From NCBI GenBank assembly GCA_037074705.1, contig CM073592.1, positions 21,610,629 through 21,674,628 of the forward strand: a stretch of DNA of 64,000 nt, in the 5' to 3' direction. The position numbers and the translations under genes are program-made. Every line of letters starts with the position of its first letter. Position 1 is the stretch's first letter. The DNA is from Zhengitettix transpicula. Its lineage: Eukaryota > Arthropoda > Insecta > Orthoptera > Tetrigidae. Under the pieces are notes generated by a model that ran no database searches, was not told the origin of the DNA, and saw only the letters and a program-made list of their open reading frames with translations. Shown here piece after piece: positions 24,148 through 34,400 of this stretch.

Positions 24148-24925
24148 TCTATATATATAAAAATGAATTGCTGTTTGTTAGTCTCACTAAAACTCGAGAA
24201 CGGCTGAACGGATTTATCTTATCTTAGTCTTGAAATGTTCGTGGAGGTCTAGGGAAGGTTTAAAAGGCGAGAAAAAATCGAATAATTTCCGGGAAACCCC
24301 TAAAAACAGCCCTTTTCTATTTCCCATACAAACGTTTTCTAAATAAAATACAAATCTACACCAGTCGAGCAATTTTCACCAAATTTCGTACACGTGTTCT
24401 TTGCGACCAGGAAACAAACACTGTTGGGGTGAGACGCGTCTTCCACCCCCAGAAGCGGGGGTGGAAATATTTAAACATACTAAAACAGCCGATATTTGAG
24501 TCGGATAAATATTTTTAGGGGTCAAAGATATTGATAGTGTTTCTACCAATGTTATCTGAATACAATTTTCATCCCCTACGCCCTGTGAAAAGGACACCCT
24601 TCGGGTTTGGGGTGGAGATGCTTTACAGTAAAATAACGCGAATACAACCGAGATTGGAGTCAAATCAAAGGTTATGGAAGTCACTGTGTTTAGTTACGAC
24701 ATTCAAATTGGCATTTACCCCTCAGATGCAGGGGTAGCGGGGTGCAAATTTTGGAACATGCAAACACGGCAGATATTTGCGTTGAAGAAATATTTTTCAG
24801 AGTTAATTATAATGATTAGGGTTCGAGTAGCGTTACATAAAAATTGCGCAAAAGCAGCCGAAATTGGAGTCATATCGGGGGTTATAGATAAATGACATCT
24901 CGGGCAACGCCGGGCACCCAGCTAG
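24148..24925 (+). mobile_element. Helitron-like non-autonomous element, complete copy H2 (778 bp)
   Basis: It starts TCTATATATATAAAAATG after an A (24147) and ends CTAG (24922-24925) before a T, exactly the Helitron pattern of TC...CTRR between A and T with no target duplication. The 3' hairpin CCCGGGCAACGCCGGG-like sequence sits at about 24899-24914, followed by CACCCAGCTAG. The 5' part contains ACTCGAGAACGGCTGAACGG, a segment I associate with arthropod non-autonomous elements of this kind. It has two internal related units like H1 and no coding capacity. This is the reference copy in the window. Confidence 0.85.
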
Positions 24926-27433
24926 TTGAAAATATATTGATTTTAGAGTATAAATTTGTATTTTTAATTTGAAAAAAATTAGGTTCGTCATTACGTTATA
25001 TTGGTAACATTTATTATTAAGTTGAAAGTCTGTGAAAAAGTTATGATTTGATTTACATTTTAATATAAATGAGAAGAAATATTTTTTTATAAATTTGTGA
25101 TTTAAAATATTACACATTTTATTGTTTACACAATCATGACAAAAAATAATCTGTTGCTGTAGAACCATAAAAGCAACCTTTTGATAGTACAAAAAGGTAT
25201 TTAAACGTCGTTGTGTTGAATAAAATATTTTAAAATGTCTGTAATGTTAGTAACAGTTACTTAATTAAAAAATAAGCTGGATAATTATTTCTTAATATTC
25301 ATTAAAAGGTAAATTTTAGAGGCGACTGCTAATTGGGAAGAACTACCCAGGAGCCGGCACGTTAAGAAAAAATAAATTCTACCTTTGACTTCAAATAAGT
25401 CTCCCTACAGACGAAAATTCACGTAAAGATAATTCTCTTATTCACACCATTCGTAAGTCAGACTCCGATACGATTAAGCCATTTCAGGGAATTTATTTCA
25501 CATTATCTTTCGCTGAACTAGTAAGTGCTTGAGCTTCTATCGCGTGGTTTCTTAATTCTTTAACTATTAATCCTGTTCCATTTCACAGGCCTGTATTGTA
25601 GTGTAAAAATCAACTCTTTTTCCGAGCTAACCCGAGTTTACTCGACCGCCAACCAGAATATATAAATTCACACGAATTGCGCATTTGAAAGAACAAATAA
25701 TTTTTTTTCTCTTCAGTTAACTACAATGAGGAACAAAATAATTTTTTTAAAAAGAATAGACACTATTTTCTTAGACAAACTGTTGTTCTACGTCAATTAC
25801 CGTTCTACTATACAAACGTAGTGCAGTAACTTAGAAATGTTAAATTTATTGTTGGTCTTCCTGTCGTTCTATAATTGTTATTTGTGGTTTACTATATTGA
25901 TACATTCATTAATTTATTCGGATGGTTTTACCCGTTTTCTGAAACTGTTAGGAGAAATATATGGGTAAAGATCTAATTGTAAAGTCGTGGATGGTTACAT
26001 TTAACAAACAAAGGTCTTTATAAATTGAACATATTTCCGTATGGTACCTGAAAATAAATTAATGCGTTATAAATTAAGGTAGGATCAGGACAACTTCAAA
26101 AACCAGTACTACAACTGACAAAAATAGGGGTCAGTAAAGGTTCACGTTAAATAGTTGAAACAAGTTTTATCATTACAAGGTGTCTTGAAAATATTTACAC
26201 GTTTTTACGGCTGTAGTTGTAAAAGGGAACATAAACGTGTTCTTCGTTTCAGAAGATTTTAGTCATAACACTGACTCACTGTGCTTCCAATATTACTTTA
26301 AAGAAATTTATGTAACAGAAATAATTCTGGTTCCATTGATGACGACACTCCGTTTAGCTTCGGAACACCTTTCTCCATTGGTGGGACGGGCGAATAAAGG
26401 CCAGATGTCCGATCTCTAAACGGACAGAGGAAGAAGCGAACCAAGCTTTCTGGAAAGTGTTATTAAATCCCTACATTATGCTACGGCATCACACTCGCAC
26501 ATGCACACATCAACACACACACACACACACGCGCGCGCATCTTTTTTATTATTATTCACGGCCAGTCTGGAGACTTTCCCCTTCCTTTTTACGAGCCTCT
26601 GGTGGGGGGGCCTCCTTTTAAACACCGCCTTTAACGTAGAATATATATTTTTTTTTCTTTCAACGTGCTTCAGTACCGTTTACGGACGAATAATCTTTCA
26701 CGTTCGCAAAGTATGGCGCCGCATCTTTGCTCGGATTTCATTTCAGCAGCCACCGCCACTACCAATGGAAATAATAATGGTTATGTCCCTCCTTAACTGC
26801 AGATGCTTGCCTTTGGCTTTTATAACGCAAGGGAGGACCTGATTGTGTGTGTGTGTGTGTGTGCGTTTGTGCCCGTGGTTATGAGAAGAGACACTGAACA
26901 TTCCGGATTACGTAAATATTTCCAACTCCCCTAACACAATATCATCCTCCTATATAAATAGATACAAGGAAAGTGCCGAGGAGAAAAGGTACTTTGGCTT
27001 TTAATGTTCACGTGTGTAAAGTCTGAAGCCTGAGGAAACTATGGAAAATCAGAGGCAGGGCAATTTCACACAACTTAATATGGAGAGAAAAAACTATGTA
27101 AAAACCGTAACTCGATCTTATATAAAACAGATGAGTGAAATATTGACGCTCCATTATTTATTTCAATTGAATAAAAAAAATTATTTCAGCTCCTCAGAAG
27201 GTTATATTACTTAATTAGTTACAGCAGTTCTGTCATAAACATGTTCCACAAGAGTGTGTAAAATAATTGTAAAAATAATTCTTATTAGAAGTTTAATCCA
27301 TTGTTCTGTAGAGATCATCATCATTATTCTTTAAGTAACCGTAAGAAAAAAACTGTGAACTTCTATTTCGTTATATATTCGAAAAATGTTAACTTAGCCA
27401 ATAAGACTGTAGGACTAATTCAGGGCGATATAT
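24926..27433. other. Non-coding stretch with CA, CG and GT runs
   Basis: 24926-26490 is AT-rich with no identified feature. A CA run at 26511-26530 is followed directly by CGCGCGC (26531-26538), and a GT run spans 26844-26863. Between them lies a GC-richer ~300 bases (26540-26840) with a 113-codon frame (26501-26842) driven partly by the CA run. No domain seen. Confidence 0.5.
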
Positions 27434-28388
27434 TGTAATACCAATTAAACAGGCTATTAATTGTTTTTAATATAATTTAATTTTTGGCGGTACGGGTGCT
27501 CAAAGACGACAATCTCAGCGGGTCTTTCTTTGTTAACAATGGAGACTGTAGACCGCGCGCTTAGAGAACTCAGTCTGCGGCAAGACGCGAAACGAAAAAG
27601 TCTGCGTCGAAAACTGGGACATAGCAGTTCGGTCCACGTAGAGAAATAAAACAGTAAATGTCTGCTGATCTAGAATTATGAATAGGGCTATAATGGAAGT
27701 CCAACGGCGAGATATAATAGTTTACATAAAACGCAAGTAAACAGTTTTGATGGAGAGACTTATAAAATCGCAATTTAGAAGCAGAAGTTTTGCTTCACAA
27801 ACTGAACTAATTTTCGCATAGAGAGACTTTGAGGAGATCTACGTCCGGTAACTGGCTGAGGGTGAGATAATCCAGATTCCAGTATAGCAGAGATCCAGAG
27901 CAACTACCGTGTGTTCAAAATTTAATGAGTATAATCAGTGTATAATGGCCTGTTTAGTGATGACTTCAAGCTGCAAGAGTTCGAACTGGTACCAGTAGCA
28001 CTGTCGTGAGTACAAAACAATTATTAATGACTGTAAAGATAATTAAAGGGTATAGTCAGATTTCGTTCGCGTTGTTTTTCTTTTCATACGTTTTCTTTTA
28101 CTTTTGTATTTAATATTGTTTTCCGTTAACTTAAATGAGTTTGGATTGTTAACGGTTTAGTTCATTGTATTTGTTCTTACTATCAAACCCAGTGGTGACC
28201 CTGAGATAATGAGAAATTCAACGTAATTGATTGTAAAATTATAAAGCAATATTGTCATAGAACGCCACGAATTAATAAAATAAAAATTGAATTATTTGTT
28301 TGTCAATTTGATGGAATTCGGTGTGCAAAGCACATACTTTTTTGTTTAAGAATTGCTTTTAATTAAGACCACCTTTTTAATCATTACA
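27434..28388 (+). mobile_element. Solo LTR, copy L3 (955 bp)
   Basis: It begins TGTAATACC and ends ATTACA, flanked by ATATAT at 27428-27433 and 28389-28394 (a 4-6 bp duplication; the exact length is ambiguous in this AT run). It shares the GGTATAGTCAGATTTCGTTC block and TATCAAACCCAGTGGTGACC with L1 and L2 in the same order and near the same distance from the 3' end. It has no attached internal region. Confidence 0.65.
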
Positions 28389-28588
28389 ATATATAATCAT
28401 GAATGAAAAAAGGGAGGCTAATTAATTAATGTAAAAGATAAAAAATATCGGCTTGATGCCATTGAAATTTTTATTTGCAATTGTTAATGGAAAATCGAAA
28501 ACTTATTACAATTCTAATTGAACTTCAATGACTTCAAGAAAAAAAATTTTTAGGCTCCTATTTATACTTATTAACGTATATTCATCAC

Positions 28589-28623
28589 CTGATGAAGTCC
28601 CAAAGTCGGTACGAAACGTTGTA
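28589..28623 (+). ncRNA. Hammerhead ribozyme-like core (best match in window)
   Basis: CTGATGA (28589-28595), A, GTCCC, AAAGTC, GGTAC, then GAAAC (28613-28617), GTT, GTA. Stem II pairs four of five bases. GAAAC-GTT-GTA reads as A15.1, C15.2, a three-base loop, G16.2, U16.1 and A17, the very short stem III of type-I hammerheads described in Penelope-like elements. Stem I is weak: C before the box can pair with G after the predicted cleavage site, and little more. Self-cleavage is therefore untested. Confidence 0.6.
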
Positions 28624-30479
28624 GGCCAATTTTGTTTACAAACTTTCGCTGTAAATTTAATTATTGAATTTAACAAAAAGATTGAAATGTCAATTATAAA
28701 ATTATTGCCCTTTTACACAAACAAAATAAAATTTGATGGCCATTCGGTCAGAAATAATGTAGTATACAATTAATAAGAAAACATTAATTTTTTAAAAATA
28801 ATTATTTTATTAAATAACGTTTAGTCCTTGGATTAGGAACTCTTCAGTTTATAGTAAATTTCAATTAACAACATCTAAAAATAATTATCAATATAAATAA
28901 TTGAAAATTACATTCACAATACTAAAAAAATGAAACATTGAGGCAATTCTGACTGAATTGGCGATCAAATTTTATTAAAATACTAATCATTGGATAATTT
29001 TGTTAAAAAAATCTAATATGTTTAATTTTGAGCCAGTGCATTAAATGTCCGTTCGACTAATGGCAGAGAAACAAATTATACTTAATGTCTCCGGGAGGAA
29101 GGTTTTACGCACTGACGTCATAGTTGTGTGCAGGAAAATACAGAGAAAGATTTTCAATATCTGACCAGCAAATAGAATTAAGATTACAAAACTAAACTGG
29201 AATAATTCCTGAATTTTTCAGATTCAATTCGACTAGATCAAGTCTTATCTACAACCTTAAGGATCACAAAACGAACCTGTGAACTTACAAAGGTTTATAT
29301 TCCTTAGTGTCGTGTCAGCCTCCATTTATACTAATAATATTTTAATATTTACACCGCTATAGCGTTTATTAATAGCTTAATAAAGACTAGTGTAAATAAA
29401 GTCCTCCCCCTCCTTCCCTATCATGATTTCAAATTGAAATCGACCTCTATTGATCTTGATTCATTCACGTCATCACACAAACCAAATCCCCCCTCCCATG
29501 TCAGCAAACAGTGTGAGCTCTGCAATATATGTAAAATTCCAGGGGATTGCTCAATTTTCCAAACCTCAAACAACAATTTCTGCAGATCAAAAAATTAATG
29601 GAGTCGTGCAACGGGTTTACATGTTATTTTTTCCCCCTCAAATCGTGAATCTTTTCACTCATGAAAAAAAAAATTAATAATAAATAGACCACCACAGTAA
29701 ATCGTCGTTTTAAAATTTTTCCCAAAATTCTGTAATATTGAGAAGTAGAATTGTAAATAGTTTTCCTATTCATTATTAAGGATCCAGTGACAGACGTACC
29801 TGAAAAGAAAATCACGGAAAGAAACTACATTAAAAAAAATTCAAGATGTTTCTCGATGAACCGAATGGTATAAAAAATTTAAATAACTCAAAAAAATTAA
29901 CGTAATTTAAATTATTTTATTGTTCTAGTTTCTAAGGGCGATATTTATAAAATTATGACTCATTACTAAGTTGGCTGTGGGAATTTATAACAGGGTTTAC
30001 TTCGCTGTGTTGCAGGTAGCGTTTCAATATCGTGTGAAACATTCTGCTACGATTTAATTTCATCATCAAATAAAAGTGACACAATCAAGCAATATAACAT
30101 TTTTATAAATATTTATTATGGTAAGAAACACTGGATGTCGTCAGAAAATTAATAAAGTTATTATTCTCTTCCTTGTTGCCGTTATTCAAAATTAATGGAA
30201 TTCTAATTTCGTCTGAACACCTTTAGAGAACCATAAATTCTCCCTATATACCTTATAGGGTATATAAGGTACCTTAAAGGCGACGAGAGGCTGAAAAATA
30301 TTCTTCGTAGATTAAGAGACGTAATAAATATACACAATACACTAATACGGTAAAAAAAACAAGTACTACCTTAATAGAGTTAATTACCCTCCCGGTCGAA
30401 ATTGCTCAATGTGTTGAATATCGTACGCGGAACTTTGTTTTTCTCCTTCCACCCGCACTCCGAACGGTTGAATGAAAAA
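28624..30479. other. AT-rich non-coding stretch
   Basis: No gene recognised. A near-perfect palindrome TACCTTATAGGGTATATAAGG, extending by TA, lies near 30250-30275. The 81-codon frame at 28528-28773 crosses the hammerhead motif and is not a gene. Confidence 0.5.
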
Positions 30480-30890
30480 TTTTATCTGGCAAGTTGAACG
30501 TATAATTAAATTAAGCGACATCCATAACCCCGGATTCAGTTCCAACCTTGAATTTGCTTACGCGTTATTTTTATCTAAAACGCCTCAACCTCCACACCTA
30601 AGGGTGCTCCCCAGAAAGGGGTTGAAATTATACACATACAACACTGTCAATTACAGAGACCCGTTTATTCAACGAAAATATTGGCCGTCTTAGCAAGTTT
30701 GAAAATTTCCAACCCTACCCGTAGGGGTGATAGTTGTCTTACCCTTCCCCCCACCCACACACACAGTGTTTGTTTCCGGTTCAAAAGGATCACTAGCACA
30801 AAATTTGTTATAATTTTCTCCACGGGTATAGATTTGTATGAGGATATTACACACAAACAAACAGTCTATTTTATTTATTAGAAGATTATA
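30480..30890 (-). mobile_element. Helitron-like fragment, copy H3
   Basis: It is homologous to the second half of H1: TTAAGCGACATCCATAACCC, then CACCTAAGGGTGCTCCC, AGAAAGGGGTTGAAATTATA, ACACACAGTGTTTGTTTCCG and CCACGGGTATAGATTTG. The 3' terminal hairpin and CTAG end are missing, so the copy is 3'-truncated. The minus-strand 5' end lies near 30880-30890. Confidence 0.7.
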
Positions 30891-31884
30891 ATTAACAATG
30901 GTCTATGAGCTATGACTGAAACATATTTTAGTGCATTGATTGTGGTCCTATTTAATACCGTACTGAAAATTTTGTTTCAGCATCTAAGTGATAAAAGGAC
31001 AGAGTTGTTGTCAACGGATGTTAAATAATTTATATAAATACTGTATGTAGCCTTTTAAGATCAAATGTCCTTGTTTACCTCTTCGATTGCAGGAAAGTTT
31101 TTTCAATTGGACCTGACTTACACCAATCGAGGGTTGTTGCTCACCTTCAAAACAAACTATTTGCTGACGAAGCAACCTAGAAAAAAAAGGCGGAGCTTCA
31201 GTGCCGGCGTCAAAAATACATTTTATGATACTGATGTTTGTCAGAAACTTTACGAAATGGCACAGGAAAAAAAAGTTCCCGGTATTAAATTCTATGTCGT
31301 AAAAGTACGAGTAAAATGGTGTAATTTCGTCCTTGTAAATATTATAAAGTATGGGGGAAAGTAAAAGGGCATTGACTTAAATAAGAATATAAACAGTCTA
31401 ATAAAAACGTATATAAGTATTTTAACGGAAATGAAAGCTATTTTATTAATATTAGTGTCACGCTTTTGGCGAAAAATGCCTTTATGTTTGCATCAAAGGT
31501 TATCCAACTAGGGATCTGAGTAATTAAGATATGGGATATTCGCCCCAGGTGTTCCACTGTTATTAATGATTGGTACGGAACGTGGAAGTTAAATTCACAA
31601 CCATGGACGGCGGCGTTAATTTTATTTTCTCAAGGCAAACTGAAAATTTTTCTCAAATACACTAAATTTAAATTAAGATATCTGTTTGATAAATAAACAG
31701 ACAAAAAAAGCGGTAAATTAAATTAATTATATTAGCATTTATTTTTGGCTAATTTTTGGCTATTTATTTAACTAATTAGAATACTTTTTACACCGACGTT
31801 TTATATTTTATAAACATTACATTTTACTGTGTGCTCCAATTTTTAACATTCTAAACAAAATAATAATTTTATTACTAACTAATA
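30891..31884. other. Non-coding stretch between two facing Helitron fragments
   Basis: A 99-codon plus-strand frame (31065-31364) has no recognised domain. The rest is AT-rich. The stretch may be unrelated to the Helitron fragments on either side. Confidence 0.4.
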
Positions 31885-32274
31885 AAATAGACTGTTCTTG
31901 TGTGTGTGTTCACCACACAAATCTACACCCGTAGAGAAAATTTGAACCGGAGACAAATACTGTGGGGATAAGACAGGTCTACCACCCCCGAAAGGCGGGG
32001 TTGGACTGGGATGGAAAGTTTTCAAACATGCTCGAAGGGCCGATATTTGTGTCGTAAAATATTTTTCGGAGTCAATAATATTGATAGCACTTATCCTTAA
32101 TTTTAGTTTATAATTTCAACCCCTTCGTCATGGGGCGGGAGCAGCCTTAGGAGTGGGGGTGATGGCTTGTTACGCAAAAATAACGCGATAACAACCGAGG
32201 TTGTAGTCGAATCCGCGGTTATGGATGTCACTGAGTTTAATTTTGACAACCCGGGCCACGCCGGACACCGAACA
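31885..32274 (+). mobile_element. Helitron-like fragment, copy H4
   Basis: It contains CAAATCTACACCCGTAGAGA, CGGAGACAAATACTGTGGGG, AACATGCTCGAAGGGCCGAT and, near the end, ACCCGGGCCACGCCGGACAC followed by CGAACAAG before T. The terminal hairpin and CTAG are recognisable but mutated. It is in the opposite orientation to H3, with their 5' ends facing each other about 1 kb apart. Confidence 0.7.
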
Positions 32275-33480
32275 AGTCTGTTAATGAATTTTATGACCAT
32301 TTCCTCTTACGACGGTTCTTAAACATCCTAGCCTATTTCAGAATTAGTATTTTGCAGCATCTGCAGTTATAATTTGGAATTATGATATAAGTTTGTTCAT
32401 TATAAAATGTTATCTCACTCATGAACATAAGAAGAGAAGGAAGTGTTTGTCCGGAACAAAAGATGCCGCGACAGAAAATAAAATAAATCTTTTTTCAGAG
32501 ATTTTGTTAATACCTCATCGACTGTCACCACGTTGTTTTCATAATATAAAAGTGATTGCACGGCAGAGTTGAGACCTTGCAGTGTTTCCCTGTCAGAACA
32601 TATTCGTTACTGACAAGGTCGCTGCAGAAGTTATTTATTTTAATTGCAACACCGGGAATTGCCCATCGCCTTGTTGAAAAACGTGAGGATGAATACGTCA
32701 AAGTTCGTAAAGAAGGTTAAAACTAACTTTGCGTCACCGCGTGTCCATCTTTGAGCCATGCCAACCAAGATGGCGCGTACGCGACGGGCGAATGAGTGAG
32801 TCAGACCGACTGCCTCGTTAGCAGTTAACCCCTACTCCATCCCTCCTTTCTCTGTAATGAGTCCATTCCTCCCCGGTCCGTCCGTCCTTCCTTCCAGTTC
32901 TGAGCGCCTATCTTCTCCCAAACTCCTCCTCGTCTCCGCTACTACTTTTACGACAATTTGTAAATTGGCTGCATTGTTGCATCCGACTATCTCTTGCGAA
33001 GCTCGTCTGAATGGCTTTCGGAAATCAGACCGGTCCTTCGCTGAGATTGCGAATGTATTTGCTCCACTCTCTTGGACAAAAATAGGGAAAATATTGTCGG
33101 CGCCCGACAAAAAAAAACTACTGAATACGTCGACGGCCAAGTCCAGCATGGACGCCAACTTAAGAAAGGGGAAAAAACTTAAAAGTGAAAAGAATACTTA
33201 TTTTACATCAGTGTCATACAATGGAAAATTTTACTCTATAGCATTATTAGAAATTTAGGGATTTATTATTTTTATTTGAACGATTGTTTCTCAAGAAATC
33301 TCATCATTACGTTTTTAATAGAAACAAGTGTGATACAGACAATAACATTATAATAGTCGCAGGAATTCTTAATAATTTACTTTTTGTCCAACAGTTGTCC
33401 ATATTCATAGTTACACAAAAACATTTTAAATAAACATGTATTTTCACTGTTGAGAAAACAAATAAATAAATATAAAAAAA
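32275..33480. other. Unique stretch with GC-richer patch, overlapping frames on both strands
   Basis: 32560-33130 is GC-richer. It carries a 133-codon plus frame (32857-33258) and a 108-codon minus frame (32832-33158) over the same bases, neither with a recognisable domain. AACCAAGATGGCGCG (32764-32778) resembles a YY1/Pho-type site, but a single short match is weak. It could be an untranslated exon or regulatory segment; nothing proves it. Confidence 0.35.
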
Positions 33481-33482
33481 AT

Positions 33483-33630
33483 CGGCCACGGCAGTCAGCA
33501 GCTGTCTATCAAGAAAAAATTTTAACTTGAACCTGATGAGGTCGCAAAATAAGCGACAAAACGTTGTTTAATTTTACATTAAAAAATTCTTTATTTTCTG
33601 TCCTAAAATTGACTGTTTATTTTTTTAAAA
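33483..33630 (+). repeat. Hammerhead-bearing repeat unit
   Basis: The unit starts CGGCCACGGCAGTCAGCAGC (33483-33502), runs through an A/T-rich stretch to CTTGAAC, then the hammerhead-like motif, then an A/T-rich tail with TTTTCTGTCCTAAAATTGAC and TGTTTATTT. The same order of parts is seen around 34265-34400 and, more decayed, around 52760-52915. Confidence 0.6.
33533..33568 (+). ncRNA. Hammerhead-like core with perfect stem II, one core change
   Basis: CTGATGA (33533-33539), G, GTCGC, AAAATAA, GCGAC, then AAAAC, GTT, GTT. Stem II is a perfect five base pairs. The GAAA box has become AAAA, changing G12, a catalytic nucleotide in hammerheads, so this copy is probably inactive. Confidence 0.55.
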
Positions 33631-34151
33631 TAAAATTATTTGAGAACAATAACTAAATTTTACTTAGTACGGACTTACACATAACTTTTTAAAGGTCTAT
33701 TAGTACGCATGGAGAGAGAAATCTGTTATTAAATTTTGTTTATGAATAAATATAAAATATTAATCAATTTAATTATAAAAACCAATAAAGTTTATTGATA
33801 AAAAATTAAATATTTTAATAACTGGGTTAATGAAGGATGGTAAAGGAGTATTTGAGCAAACGAATAGATGAGTAAAGCCAATTAAAGTTACGTAATTAAA
33901 CAAATCCGAAAATTGTAACAAAATGTTCCCAAAAGTATTCTAAGGAAGATGTGATTCATGATTAGTTTTTACATACGTGTAAAAAATTAGTTTGCTAAAA
34001 TTAATTGTTTCACAGAACATTGTTTTTTTTAGAAAATACTAAACAGGCGTAGAAATTGTGATTGTGACAATATTCACGTATTTTTTCCATACTTTAAATA
34101 GTAGTAGTATGTTACTTTTAATTCTAATATTTCTCAATATATTGAAGATAA

Positions 34152-34400
34152 GTAAATAAATAAACATCAGCCAATTTTAAGTAAGAAAAAATAATTTATT
34201 ATTTTAACGTTTCATCGCTTAATTTCCGACCTAATCAGATTCATTATTTTTTTGAAAAAAAAAACTGCTGACTGCCGTGGCCGAAAAAAAAAAGTTTTTT
34301 AAGTTGAACCTGATGAATTAAGCGATGAAACGTTATTAATTTAATAAATTCTTTTTTCTTTATTTATTAGTTAAAATTGGCAGATGTTTATTTATTTATC
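34152..34400. repeat. Palindromic repeat carrying two opposed hammerhead-like motifs
   Basis: Left arm GTAAATAAATAAACATCAGC through AACGTTTCATCGCTTAATT (34152-34224) is matched by the reverse complement of AATTAAGCGATGAAACGTTA through GGCAGATGTTTATTTATTT (about 34316-34400). The arms are about 75-80 bases. The centre holds CTGCTGACTGCCGTGGCCG (34265-34283), the inverse of the string at 33483. Minus motif: CTGATTA, GGTCG, GAAATTAAG, CGAT, GAAACGTTA (34238-34205). Plus motif: CTGATGA, ATTAAGCGAT, GAAACGTTAT (34310-34336), with its 5' stem strand deleted. Confidence 0.7.

Noticed and set aside
28180..28215. Primer-binding site and start of an internal retrotransposon region at TGGTGACCC in L3
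   Set aside because: The sequence continues 180 bases to a TG...CA-compatible end with flanking ATAT, and the same block occurs inside L1 and L2, so it lies within the LTR.
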